A stretch of DNA of 64,000 nucleotides, taken from Cordia subcordata. Its lineage: Eukaryota > Streptophyta > Magnoliopsida > Boraginales > Cordiaceae. Positions 23,542 through 35,090 of the stretch are shown here, piece by piece. Where the stretch lies: the NCBI GenBank assembly GCA_028554755.1, contig JAPTOF010000026.1, positions 1,550,001 through 1,614,000 on the forward strand, read 5' to 3'. A program made the translations under genes and the position numbers. Under the pieces are notes generated by a model. That model worked only from the letters and a program-made list of their open reading frames with translations. It was not told the DNA's origin and made no database searches. Numbering within the stretch: position 1 is the stretch's first letter; every line of letters begins with the position of its first letter.

Positions 23542-23974
23542 TCTTAAGCCTGGGGGAATGAAATTTGGATCTCGCTGAAGTATGGCGAAGAGGTAAGACT
23601 GAAGTTTGAAGAATTGGAAAAAAAAAAAAAAAAAAGAAATCCAATGAAGTCTTCAAGCAGGCAGCAATAGCACGACTTCGATTTTAGTTTGTTTCTGTGG
23701 GGGGGTTTTTTTTTTTTTGACTTTTTGTGGATCTGTTTTTTTTCTTTCTATTTAATACTGGTGTTAATTTAGAAATTCTATTATATGGTTGTTTTGATGT
23801 ATTTTTTTTTTTATATAATTTCGGTATTTCAGTTATTAATCGAAATTGAACCGAAAAAATTGGGTTCCAAAAATTTAGTTATTCATCTTATTTGATTCGG
23901 TTTCGGTTATTATTTTTTTGAAAATTCGATTTTCAGTTATTTTGGTTTTGGTTATAACCGAATGTTTAACCCTA
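23198..23974. mobile_element. Non-autonomous hAT-type element with 8-bp target duplication
   Basis: The ends are TAGGGGTGAGC on the left and GTTTAACCCTA on the right, the TAGGG form common to plant hAT elements, with GGTTCGGTT-type subterminal repeats. The flanks CTAACCGT (23190-23197) and CTAATCGT (23975-23982) match in 7 of 8 positions. The interior (777 bp in all) has no transposase frame. It contains a TAA/GAA microsatellite at 23454-23540, and the open frame there is an artefact of that repeat. Confidence 0.78.
23454..23540. repeat. (TAA)n-(GAA)n-(TAA)n microsatellite
   Basis: About 87 bp of compound trinucleotide repeat: AAT/TAA units, then seven or eight GAA units, then TAA units. A poly(A) run follows at about 23618-23635. 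Confidence 0.9.
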
Positions 23975-23982
23975 CTAATCGT

Positions 23983-24446
23983 ATCTCTCATACGGTGTTT
24001 GAACGCTCGAAGCTCAATCGGCCATTAAAGCCTACCTTATCTTAAAATATGCATACATATAGGGTGAACAAATATTTATGGAGTAATGAGCGAATATTTG
24101 ATGTATATATAAAAATCAGTGAACAAATAGTTGTGTGATAGTGAACAAATATTTGATGTAATTGTGTATGTCTATGTGTGTAAGAGAGTGGTGAACAAAT
24201 AATCAGTGAATAAATAGTTGTAAAATAGTGAATAAATAATCAGAGAATAAATAGTTATGAATAACATGAGGAGCACAATACTTAATGGTTGAGCACCTTG
24301 TAAAGGATCATGATATAAGGTACCTTTTCATGCTTATCATGGCAAGTAATTTTGCATATACTCTTTTTTTTTTTTTTTTCCATTTTTCCTTCCATACCTA
24401 AACGACTTGTTCTCTCCTTTTATATATACTTCTTAATTGATCACAT
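23983..24446. other. Intergenic with degenerate GTGAACAAATA repeats
   Basis: Units like GTGAACAAATA(A/T) recur between about 24060 and 24260. No gene seen. Confidence 0.5.
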
Positions 24447-27400
24447 CTTTCAACTTTAAACTAAAGTGAAAATTGATTCGAATTTTTAATATTTTGAGTT
24501 TTGGGAGGAAAAAAATTACTCGATCGGCTATTAAAAGTCATAAAAACCAATTGGATTAGAGAAATTGGTTTGAGTTTTCGAGTTTAGACTTTTTATTTTC
24601 TAAAACTAAAGAAAAGCTATTCGATTGCATAATTTTATATTTGTTCCTTTTTTCCCTTTTCTTTGCCAATTAAAATAATTTGCTCTATCTTTTTTTAACT
24701 TCCCTACTAATCATGCTTTCACTTTCGACATTGAAAAATTTTCTATTTTAGGTCAAAACTATCCGACTGGATTAATGATGGATATTCATTTGTATTTTTC
24801 GGTTCAAATTTATGAATTTCTAGAGCTTAAAACACTATCAAATCAAAAACTTGAAATCATAAAACCTTAATGTGTTCTTTGTGACGTTTGGGTTTTCGAG
24901 TTTTAAGGGTTCAAATTTATTTTTTTATTTTTATTTTTATTTTAAATATATTGTGTTAATTTAGATTAAATTAAAAAGAAATAAATTTGTTAAATTATGT
25001 TGTGCTGAATTAGACTATTTGAAAATAGATATTAAAAGTTGAACAAAAATAGATACAAAAAGTTCAAATCACCTAAATTACAATCATCTAATTTCAAATA
25101 ACTATTATATCATACCAAATTACATTAAAATACTTACAGAAACATAAAGAATAAAAAATAAATTTTTAGGGGGATTTAGTTTTTTTCTTTTTAATTCCTA
25201 ACGAAAATGATATGATCTTTTTACTTTTTTCTCGCTTCTTTGTTAACCATATCTTTCGGCTTTCAACTAAAGTAGAAATTAGTTATCGTTATTGAGTTTC
25301 AAATTTAAAATTTTTAACTTTGAGAGTAAGAAAAGAAATGTTCAATCGGGTATTGAAAATTATAAAACCCAACCAAAATTTAGATATTTGAGTTTGGAGT
25401 ATTGGAGTTCATATCTAATTTTTCTTTATCTTTTTGTTATTTGTTAAATTGTATTTTAATTGGTATTAAATTCAACAATAGATATGACAAGTTGAACAAA
25501 AATAAATATAAAAAGTTTAAATTCATTCTAATTTACAATTATTTATGTTCAACAAATTGAGAAATTTGCTCAAATTGCATTAAAGTACTTATGAAAATAA
25601 ATAAATAAAGGATCAACTTTTCAGCTAGGTTCATGTGAAATTTTACACCTAATTTCAATCTGATTGGATTGGGTAAAATTCAAAAGAAAATTTGGATATT
25701 TCTACCCTCATATTCACTCAATTAATCTCGCCTTTCAACTTTCATCTAAAGTAAAAATTGACTCAAATCTTTAATATTCTAAGTTTTGGGAGGCAAAAAA
25801 ACTATTCGATCGGCTATCAACAATCATAAAACCCAATTGGATTAGAAAAATTGGTTCGAATTTTCGGGTTTAGACTTTTTATTTTCTAGAATTATAAAAA
25901 GAGAAGCTATTCAATTGTGTAATTTTATATTTTCTCCTTTTCTTTCCCCTTTTGTTTCCCAATCGAAATGATTTGCTTTATCTTTTTTTACTTTCCCACT
26001 AATCCCGCTTTTCACTTTCAAAATTTTAAAAATTTCCATTTTAGGACAAAAAACTATTCGACTAGATTAATGATGGAAATTTGTTTGAATTTTTGAGTTC
26101 AAATTTGTGAATTTCTAGAGCTTAAAAAACTATTAAACCAAAAACTTGAAATCATAAAACTTAAAGGGTCTGTTTACTTATAGAAAACAGTTCTTAATTT
26201 TCTAACTTTAATTTTCTTTGAAAACTGGAGTTCAAGTTTTCTATGAAAAACTCAAAAAATGTGTTCAGTTGTTAAATACGAAAACAGAAAACTCTCTTTC
26301 ACAAAATTGGAGAATGTGTTTACTGGTTAATAACTCTATCATGGAAGATTATCTAAAAGGCTATGTCATTTGCATCTGACTACTCTTTAGCATCATCACA
26401 ACTAGTAATAATAAAAAAGACTTTATAAGTTAACTCAATTAGTGACACATACGAAAAAAAAACAAATGTAGCAGTAGCATATATATTTCCATAATCAAGT
26501 ACTACATTAATAAATAATACTAGCAAGAATCAATGTTGCATTACTGTTCAACTCATTGCATCAGTTACAACCTTATGGCAAATAGTTCTACATCAACTAT
26601 GATCCTCCTCGGCACAAGACACCAACTCAACAACATACAAAGATTCCATCAACAAGATTACTAGAGAAACAAGGCACGTTCATGGTTGTAAGTTGTATAG
26701 CTCACAAGTCAAAAACATGGAAGTCACTTGCAACAAGTACCATGAACTGATACCAAAAATTATCAATTTGGAAGAACAAATTTCTCAAGGAATGTCTCTA
26801 AACAGCAAAGTCTACGTATCCTATAACCATAAATTAATACCTGAAATTATCAGATTCATCCTAAAACTATAACTATAAATTAATATCTGAAATTATCGTA
26901 TTCATCCTAAAATTAATTAAACAGTGCATATATTAAAAGTTAATGGGTTTACAATTAGAATTTATCATATAAAGTTAAACCCAAGAAAAAGTGATATTGG
27001 TACCTAAATCATACTATAATAATTCTTGAAATTTTTTGTTTGATGCAAAAATAGAGACGTACCTTTTTCTTGTTGAATTAGAAAGGCAAGCTAGAGCGGT
27101 TATGTTGATTTGAGGATGAGAAATGTAAATAGCTGTAAAGTAAAAAAAAAAAAAAAAGGAAAAATGAAAAAGATGATAAGAGGAGTCGAAAGACCTATCA
27201 AGTAGGGAGTTCCACAATTTCAGGCGTTTTCAAGTTCGAAAATAAGTGGAAAACTATTTAAAATTTATAAAGGAAAATTTTGGAAAACAACCTAGAGTTG
27301 TTTTCCACTACTCCTCATTAAGTTGGAAAATTTGGAAATTTATTTTTCAGTCTTCAATTTAGAAAATTTTTGTTTGTAAATGTAATATCCTATTTTCTGT

Positions 27401-28270
27401 TTTTTGTGATTTTTTTTTTTTTGGAAAATACCCCTAATTTTCTGTAAGTAAACAGACCCTAAATGTTCTTTTGACATTTGGGTTTCAAGTTCTCAGAGTT
27501 CAAATTTATTTTTTATTTTAAGTATATTGTAATAATTTAGATTAAAATTAAAAATAAATATATATATATATATGTTAAATCATATTGTGCTAACTTAGAT
27601 TATTTGAAAATAGATATTAAAAGTTGAACAAAAATAAATATAAAAAGTTCAACCTAAATAAAAATTCTATTAGATCATATCAAATTACATTAAAATTCTT
27701 TTAAAAACAGAAAGAATAAGAAAATAAATTTTTTAGAATCGTTTAAGTTTTTTTATTAATTCCCAACAAAAACGATATGATTTTTTTTCTTTTTTTCTTG
27801 CCTTTTTGCTAACCATGTCATTTGGATTTCACCTAAGAGTAGAATTGGTTTGGATTTTTAAGTTTTGAATTTATTATTATTATTACTTTGAGAGCAAAAA
27901 AAAAAATTGAATCGGGTATTGAAAATTATAAAACCCAACCAAGACTTAGATATTTGGGGTTGGATTTTTTAATTCATGTTTAATTTTCTTTTTATCTTTT
28001 TGTTATTTTTAAATCGTATTTTAATGAAACTAGATATGAAAAGTTGCACAAAAATAGTATAAAAAAGTTTAAATTCATTCTAACACAATTATCCAAGTTC
28101 AACTAATTGAGAAATGATCTCAAATTGTATTAAAGCACTAATGAAAAAAATTAAATAAAAGATCAACTTTTTAGTCAGGTTTGTGTGAAATTTTACACCT
28201 CAAATTTCAATCCAATTGGATTGGGTAAAATTCAAAAGAAAATATGAATATTTCCACCCTCATATTCACC
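24447..28270. repeat. AT-rich tandem duplication, unit about 1.3 kb, two copies
   Basis: Copy 1 spans about 24447-25727. Copy 2 spans about 25728-28270 and includes a 1294-bp insertion. Landmarks occur in the same order in both: TTTCAACTT-x-AACTAAAGT, CGATCGGCTAT, GGTTTAGACTTTTTATTTTC-type and TTATTTGAAAATAGATATTA-type segments, then GGATTGGGTAAAATTCAAAA near the end (about 25665 and 28220). A weaker half-length internal repeat is also visible (25240-25400 resembles 24440-24600). There is no coding content. Confidence 0.82.
26166..27459. mobile_element. Large MITE or non-autonomous DNA transposon in tandem copy 2
   Basis: Terminal inverted repeats are GGGTCTGTTTACTTATAGAA on the left and TTCTGTAAGTAAACAGACCC on the right. 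TAAA flanks both ends (26162-26165 and 27460-27463). The related sequence in tandem copy 1 (about 24860-24880) lacks the element, which supports the boundaries. No transposase frame is present; 26340-27240 is unassigned filler. The end sequence and TAA-type duplication fit the PIF/Harbinger superfamily, by inference. Confidence 0.8.
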
Positions 28271-28402
28271 CCACTCTTCTAATTCTACAAATTCTTTTTC
28301 ACTTTCTAATAATCCCATTCCAAATTTGTCAAAATAACAAAGTGATAAAATTAATACCTTTCCATTCCAGTTTTTATGAAAAGAGTCAAGATAGAAGTAC
28401 AA

Positions 28403-29379
28403 TTAAAACTGGCAAAATAGGTCAGGACCACGGGTCAAACCATTTAATCCGCTAAAATGTAGGGTTGGGATTTAGTATTTCACTACCAGCCAGGAAAACT
28501 GGCGGACCTGACTTGACCCACATAAGTAACGGGTTTTGCGAGTGACCCATAGGTCGATCCGCGGGTGAAGGCTTTAAATTTTAAAAAAAAACCAGAAAAA
28601 AATAAAGTCTAAACTTTAAACCCTATTTGTCTTATCTTCTAAGACTCCATTTAGCACTTGCAGCCACCAACTATTCAACCATCGATCCAAACACCTTGAC
28701 CAACTCCAAAAAAAAAAAAAGAAAAAAAGCAAAAGAAAAAGTCATTGGCTCTTCTTATGGCTATGGCTATAGCAAGGGCATCAATGGGGGTGGAGAAGAA
28801 GAATAAGATGGGCTTCTTGCTAAGAATAAAGCGGTGAAGTAGTGTCCTTTTGGTTCAAACGCTACAGCCAAAGAGGTGAATATCAAGATTTGTTGTTTTC
28901 TTTGGGTCAAAAGAGATGAAGATCAAGATCACTAAGAAGTAGTTGGAGGAGCTTGCGAGCAGGGCTGATCTTGAAGGCTTACCCACTCAACAGATGCTTC
29001 CACAGTTGATAAAATATTGCTGAAAAGTTTAACATGCATGTGGTGCCGTGCTTGTGGTAATTAAGATGGAAAAATAAGAAAATAATGCTAGTTTTAATTG
29101 ATTTTTTGCATTAGTGATAAGTTTAAGGAATGAAAAAATAATTTCTTGATTTTTTGCCATATGACAAAGGATTGTAATTTTTTTTCCCTATATTATTTAA
29201 ATAATACTAAGTTATCTAAAAACTTAGCGGTTCAACCCGCGAACCCACGAGTCCGCAAGGAGGCGGGTGCAGGTCAGGGAATTACAGACTTGCATAAATT
29301 TGACCTGACTTGACCCGACTCCTAGAGCCGCATAACCTGACCTAAACAGTCGGGCCAACCCGACTCGTTTTTCACCTCT
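28403..29379. mobile_element. Non-autonomous hAT-type element with perfect 8-bp target duplication
   Basis: AAGTACAA occurs at 28395-28402 and again at 29380-29387. The right end read inward is AGAGGTGAAAAACGAGTCGG. The left end (TTAAAACTGGCAAAATAGGT) is a decayed form of the TAGAGGTGGCAAAA-type hAT end. Subterminal GACCCG/GGTCA motifs are dense at both ends. The element is 977 bp, has no transposase, and includes a short frame resembling a host gene (28916-29023). Confidence 0.8.
28916..29023 (+). pseudogene. Possible captured host-gene fragment inside the hAT element
   Basis: A short frame reads MKIKITKK, stop, then LEELASRADLEGLPTQQ and MLPQLIKY. This resembles the C-terminal KIKI(S/T)K(K/R)-x-LEELL segment of small plant proteins related to the DUF4228 family. 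It lies in the middle of a non-autonomous hAT element and is broken by a stop. The resemblance is by eye, and the fragment is short. Confidence 0.35.
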
Positions 29380-29387
29380 AAGTACAA

Positions 29388-29645
29388 CTTCTTTGTCTCC
29401 TTTCAAGATTACTTAATTTTTCAATAAATATTTATTATATTATAAATTTTGTATGATAATATTAATAGGCAATATAGTCGTGCCTTGCACAGCATTAGTT
29501 TAATAGTTCTATTAAAACAACAAATACATTATTTGGCACTTAGAAGGTGCGTCCAATCCCCTCCAATTTCAAGCCCAGGAGAATTACTTTTGAATCCTTC
29601 GAAATTGTTTCGGATAACACACAGTCTAGGAAAAAGATGAAATGA
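29388..29645. other. Short intergenic stretch
   Basis: No gene recognised between the hAT target duplication and the 5' LTR of the Sirevirus-type element. Confidence 0.5.
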
Positions 29646-29650
29646 CAATT

Positions 29651-31018
29651 TGTTGGGTTAGTATTGATTATTGTAATGTTTAAATGATTTTGATGATGCA
29701 AACTATGTTTAAATTACTAAAAGCTTCTTGTGAGCTTTATTAAATATTTTAAGATAGGTGCTTGGAGGAAATGGAACTTGTGTAGTCTTAAGCCTTGGTC
29801 ATTTTGAAGATTATTTATCCAAGATTAGAGCTCAAGCATGAAGAGGAAGAAGATGAGAAGTCATAAGGCAGAGACGTGGCATCATAAGGGGTATCAGTAC
29901 TTATGCTCCTTGTGAATAGGCTTAGGTTCACCATAATAGCTCAAAATATTCTCATCTTCATTGCATTTTTGGTTTAAACTCTTATGGGCATTGGTTTACA
30001 AAATTCAAGTCTTAATTTAATTGCATCAAAGGCTTGACTTCTTCAAACATACGTATTGGGATGTTTTTAAGCTTCATTTGGTCTTGAAACACATGTTTAG
30101 AGTTGGTTTAGTGTTGCCAAAAAAGTTTTGATTTTGAGTTAAATGTGTTTTGGGCTTGTTTGGCTTTAATTCCAGAAATTCTGGAGTGGCTGGACCCTTT
30201 AGCTGGTTGGTCGGCTATCCAGGGAGGTCACTCGGCCAAGTCAGAATGCCAGGAACTAAAGCCGGACCCTTAGTCGGTCGACCTGCTAAGGCGCCCGACC
30301 TAGTCAATCAGTTAAAGCATCAAGCCGATCGACTAGCCAAGCGTTTGTAGCATTAAATGCTGTAGCTGTTTATATTCTTGTTGGAACTACTCTTTTCCCA
30401 TTTTTCTCACCAACCTTTGCCCTAACATTAAATCCTCCTTAAGTACACATTCATATTATTCAAGAACACATGATCTAAGCTTGCAAAAACTCTTTCTCAT
30501 CATTTATTGCTTAGAAATCTTTGAGCTATCATAGTGAAATCCTTTGAACATTCAAGAGCTTTAACTTTCTATATCCACTTTGAGAAGTTGTACTACACTA
30601 CACATTTATTCATTCAATCATTTATTGTATACACACTCTAATAGCTGAATCTTGAGAGATATATTTATTGAGCTTAAGAGAGTGTAGGGAAATTCTAAAG
30701 AGTGGGACTCTCGAGTTCTTTCAAGTAGAGCTTCAAAGAGTTGTACTCTTGGTTTGTGCTTCATCAAGTTTTGAACAAGTAGAGGTGTTGAAGTCCTAAG
30801 GGGAGCATATTTAGGCCGTGGACGTAGGAAAGACCGAATCACTTAAAAATAATTTGTTATCTTCTTCCGTGTCTCTACTTTACATTACTTATTATTATTG
30901 ATTGCTTGGTGTTTGGTTATTTACCTAAGAGAATTTATTTCTTTTGTTTGTAAAATTTTTAGTTGCAAAAATTGGCCAATATCTTAATTCACCCTTTCTT
31001 TTAAGATACTTGCCTCTA
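29651..31018 (+). repeat. 5' LTR of the Sirevirus-type element
   Basis: Starts TGTTGGGTTAGTATTG and ends near GCCTCTA, just before the PBS. It aligns along its length with 38024-39396. The exact end is uncertain by two bases because ACAATT occurs at both the LTR end and the flank. Confidence 0.9.
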
Positions 31019-31022
31019 CAAT

Positions 31023-31035
31023 TGGTATTGAGAGC
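31023..31035 (+). promoter_or_regulatory. Primer binding site (initiator Met tRNA type)
   Basis: TGGTATTGAGAGC lies a few bases past the 5' LTR, matching the family PBS with minor changes. Confidence 0.75.
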
Positions 31036-31084
31036 TGGGGTTCTACCTATAGTCTAACAACTAGTAGAATTTTATTTGGCAAAT

Positions 31085-32149
31085 ATGGATGATATTTCAA
31101 TTAAGCAAGCATCCCCTTTTGATGGAACTAACTATGTTTTTTGGAAATTGAGGATGAAAGTATTTATTTAATCACATGATTATAGAGCTTTGAAGATAAT
31201 AGAAAATGGAGCTACTTTGCCCATTAAAATGGAAGGGGATTAAAAAGTCTCTAAACCCGAAAATGAATCAAATGATAAGAACATCAAATTGTTTGAATTA
31301 AATCAAAAGGCTTTACATTATTTGTTTAATGTCATGAATGCAACTAAGTTTGCTAGAGTAATGGGGTGTACCTCGGCTAACGAGCTTTGGGACTAATTAT
31401 AAGTGACTTATGAGGGGACTAACCAACTAAAAGAATATAAAATTGCTATGCTTGTAGATAGATATGAATTGTTTAAAATACTTTGTAATGAAAGTGTTGA
31501 GCAAATGTTTTCTAGATTCGTTGAGGTTACTATTGGCCTAAAGGCACTTGGAAAAGGATTATTTAAATGTAGAGAAAGTAAGAAATTTGCTAAGGAGCTT
31601 TCCATCATCATGGCAACCAAAGGTGACAGCCATCAAGGAAGCCAAAGACCTTAACACGTTGAAGCTTAACGAGCTTATTGGGTCACTTATGACTCATGAG
31701 CTTGAGATAAAGGATCATGAAGAGGAAGATAAGAAGATGAAGGAGTCTATTGCACTTATAGCATCAAAATACACAACAAGTAAAGATGAAGATGAAGATG
31801 ATGATGAGGACTCGGAAGATGAGGAAATTGCATTTCTTGGCCAAAACTTCAAGAAATTCATGAAGTTTATAACAATGAAGAAAGGAGCATCTTCCAACAA
31901 CAACAATTGGAAGAGAAAAGAAAAAGAAGCCAAGAATTTCAAAAAGACAAAAGAAGTAAGAAGTGATGAATTAAAGTGCTTCAATTGCAACAAGCTGGGC
32001 CACATAATGGCAAAATGTCCAAGGCTTGCAAAGAAGAAGGAAAGCAAAGCACTTAAAGCAACTTGGGACACCTCCGAGAGCAAAGAAGACTTGGAGGAGC
32101 AACATGAGGTGGCAATCTTTTACCTCATGGCCAATGAGGATAAGGTATA
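31085..32149 (+). pseudogene. Sirevirus gag relic
   Basis: Starts at ATG 31085 with MDDISIKQASPFDGTNYVFW, the usual Sirevirus gag start. Stops fall at about 31169, 31241 and 31394, and a frame change sits near 31600. From 31640 the frame continues with LIGSLMTHELEIK, an acidic run (DEDEDDDEDSEDEE) and a CFNCNKLGHIMAKC zinc knuckle at about 31980-32020. Gag would form the particle and bind element RNA. Confidence 0.88.
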
Positions 32150-32194
32150 ATTTTCACCTTCTATATCTATTTATTATTTATCTAGTGAGGAAGA

Positions 32195-32800
32195 GGAAGA
32201 GGAATACCCCTTTAAGGAACTAAAGAAGGCAATTATAAAACTACATGATGATTTTTCATTAGCTTTAGCAAAAAACAAACAAATGCATAGAAAGTTAAAA
32301 CTTACTTTCGATGAAAAAGAGATTTTAGAAAATAAGAATGCATCTCTTATTGAGAAAATAGAAACTTTGGAAAAGAAAAATGACTCTTTTGTTGAAGATT
32401 TTATGAGGTTTGAAAAAGAAGTAAAGGATTTGAGAAAAAAATGAAGATTTGAATAGAATTGTTCAAAGATTTACAAATGGCAAGGAAAACTTTGGAAAAC
32501 TCCTTGGGTTTCAAAAAATGGCCTTTGACAAGAGTGGGATTGACTATGAGCCAACCATCAAGCAAAAATATTTCAAAACTTATTTTGTCAAGGCATCAAC
32601 TTCTACCTCCACTTCTTCCTCCTCACCAAAATCAAACATCACTTGTACCTATTGTGAAAAGAGAGGGCATGTATCACCCCATTGTTATTATAGAAAACTT
32701 CGTGATAGAGGATCACATATCCTACATTAGCAAAGACCTAAATGGGTTGTCAAGGCCAAAAATTGATGCTAATGTCAAGGATCCAAAGTGTTAGGGATCC
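32195..32800 (+). pseudogene. Sirevirus gag-pol linker with coiled coil and second zinc knuckle
   Basis: The frame gives a Lys/Glu-rich heptad-like segment (LENKNASLIEKIETLEKKND), then GKLLGFQKMAFDKSGI. A CTYCEKRGHVSPHC knuckle follows at about 32644-32685. Both parts are characteristic of Maximus/SIRE-type elements. A stop at about 32442 and another near 32728 break the frame. Confidence 0.75.
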
Positions 32801-32859
32801 ACAAATAAAGATTTGTTTTTTAAATTTCATGTATGTAGGTATGCCATGTGAGCAAAACT

Positions 32860-33100
32860 AGCAAGATGAAATTGATCTTGGATAATGGTTGTTTCAAACA
32901 CATGATAGGGAACCTATCACTTTTCTATAAGTTTAAGAAAACCAAAGTAGGGATGTAACCTTTGGGGACAATAGCAAAGGAAAAATAATTGGTAAAGGTA
33001 GCATTGGTAATAAGGATTCCCTTGCTATTCATAAAGTATTATTTGTATAAGGTCTTAAATTTAATTTGCTTAGTATAAGTCAATTATGTGATTAGGGTCA
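32860..33100 (+). pseudogene. Sirevirus protease relic
   Basis: The active-site region reads LILDNGCFKHMIGN in place of the family LDSGCSRHMTG, so the catalytic Asp is kept but neighbouring residues changed. The flanking frame contains several stops. Confidence 0.7.
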
Positions 33101-33104
33101 TAAA

Positions 33105-34006
33105 ATGGTGTTTCAATCTTCTAGTTCAATTGTGCATGAATATGGTAATAATAATGTGTTAATTGTTGCTAGTAAGAGTGAAAATGTTTACATCATTGAG
33201 ATTGACCAACTTGAAAACCCACATGTTAAGTGCTCATCGGTTGTGCATGATAATGCTTGGCTATGGCATAGAAGATTAGGGCATGCTAGTATGAGTTTGT
33301 TAAATGATTTGTCAAAGCATGATCTTGTTAGAGATTTGCCAAAACTCGAATTTGAAAAATACAAATTTTGTGATGCATGTCAATTAAAGAAACAACACAA
33401 AACTTCTTTCAAATCCATCAAAAAGGTTTCAACTAATAGAGCATTACCATTGTTACATATAACTTGCAAGATTGTGTAAAAAAGTGCAAAATGAGAAAGG
33501 TTATTTTATAATTTCCATTCGTAGTAATAATGGCATGGAATATGTGAACACTTCTTTTATGCATTTTTGTGATGAGTATGCTATTAAGCATAACTTTTCG
33601 GCCCTTCAGACTCCCCAACAAAATGGGGTAATAGAGAGAAAGAATTGTACACTACAAGAAATGACAAGAACCATGTTAAAAGAGCATAACTTGTCTACAT
33701 ATTTTTGGAGTGAAGCCGTCAACACCGCATGTTATGTGCAAAATAGAGTTTTGGTAGGCCTATTTTGATCAAAACTCCATATGAACTTTGGCATGACAAA
33801 GGTCCTAAGATTTCTTATTTCAAGGTGTTTGGTTGTAAATGTTTTCTATTGAATACCAAGGATCACTTGAGAAAATTTGATGCTAAATCGGATGAGGGTA
33901 TATTTCTCGGATATTTCACTAAGAGTAAAGCTTATAGAGTCTATAATAAAAGAACTTTTGTTGTGAAAGAATCAATGCATGTTACATTTGATGAGACTAT
34001 CTCTTA
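33105..34006 (+). pseudogene. Sirevirus integrase relic with internal deletion
   Basis: The GAG-pre-integrase part reads WLWHRRLGHASMSLLNDLSK and FCDACQLKKQHKTSF, with its His and Cys ligands. Right after LPLLHIT the sequence joins CKIV, stop, KKVQNEKGYF. Other Copia integrases have about 50 residues here, carrying the first catalytic Asp (the LLHxDLFGP and VDDYSRF segments). The remaining core has QTPQQNGVIERKN and FWSEAVNTACYVQNR. A frameshift near 33765 leads into the C-terminal LWHDKGPKISYFKVFGCKCF segment. Confidence 0.88.
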
Positions 34007-34328
34007 GAGAAGACTACTCTTGAAGATCAACCCTCAAATGGAGAGGAGATTCCAACAAAGCAAGAAGATGTACATCAAGGAGAAGAGTCTCAAGTCAAGA
34101 AGGATAATGGACCACCTTGGAAAAGAAGGAGACTCGTGAAGATTTGCCAAAGAGTTGAAAGTTCGTGCGAAATTACCCTTACGATCAAATCCTTGGTAAT
34201 CCATCACAAGATGTAAGAACTAGGTGTAATATTAATGCTTTTTGTGAACATTATGAGTTCAGTTCATTTTTCATATCGAACCTAAGAATGTTAAAGAAGC
34301 TTTACTCGATGAGAATTGAATAATAGCT

Positions 34329-35090
34329 ATGCAAGAGGAACTAAATCAATTTGTTAGATATAATCTTTGGAAACTAGTTGAAAGACCTAGAGACCATCTA
34401 GTAATTGGAACTAAATGGATATTTAGAAACAAACTAGATGAAGCCGGTGTAGTAACTAGAAATAAGGTTAAACTTGTAGCTCAAGGGTATAATCAAGAAG
34501 AAGGCATTTATTATGATGAGACCTATGTCCCTGTAGCTAGACTTGAGTCCATCCATATGTTACTTGCATTTACATGTTATATGGATTTCAAATTTTATCA
34601 AATGGATGTCAAGAGTACTTTTCTAAATGGTATTATTGAAGGGGAGGTCAATGTTGAGCAACGTCCCGGTTTTGAAGATCCTTATTTTTCAAACCATGTT
34701 TTCAAACTTGAAAAAGCTCTATATGGTTTAAAACAAGCCCCTAGGGCTTGGTATGAAAGACTTAGTGGTTTTCTTATACAAAATGGTTTTGAAGAGGAAA
34801 ACTTAACTCCCACTTTGTTTATTAAAAAAGAAGGAAATGATATTTTACTTATTCAAATTTATGTGGATGATATAATTTTTTATGCTATTAATGTTGTTTT
34901 GTGTGAGAGCTTTTGAAAGTGTATGCCTAGGGAGTTCGAAATGAGCATGATGGGAGAATTGACATTTTTACTCAGACTCCAAATCAAGCAAACTAAGGAA
35001 GGCATCTTCATTAATCAAGCCAAGTACACAAGGAAATCATCAAGAAGTTTGGGTTTGAGGATGCCAAGGAGATTGGAACCCCGATGAGTC
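34329..35090 (+). pseudogene. Sirevirus reverse transcriptase relic (RVT_2)
   Basis: The frame carries GTKWIFRNKLDEAGVV, RNKVKLVAQGYNQ, YQMDVKSTFLNG with the first catalytic Asp, KALYGLKQAPRAWYERL and the active-site IYVDDIIF. It is open for 195 codons (34329-34916). A stop at 34914-34916 and a frame change precede the thumb segment (MMGELTFLLRLQI). This is the best preserved domain of the element. Confidence 0.92.

Noticed and set aside
23441..23656. Open frame rich in Tyr and Ser on the minus strand
   Set aside because: It is the translation of the TAA/GAA microsatellite and nearby A-run inside a hAT-type element.
27014..27217. 67-codon minus-strand frame
   Set aside because: It lies inside the 1294-bp MITE and includes a poly(A)-derived Phe run.
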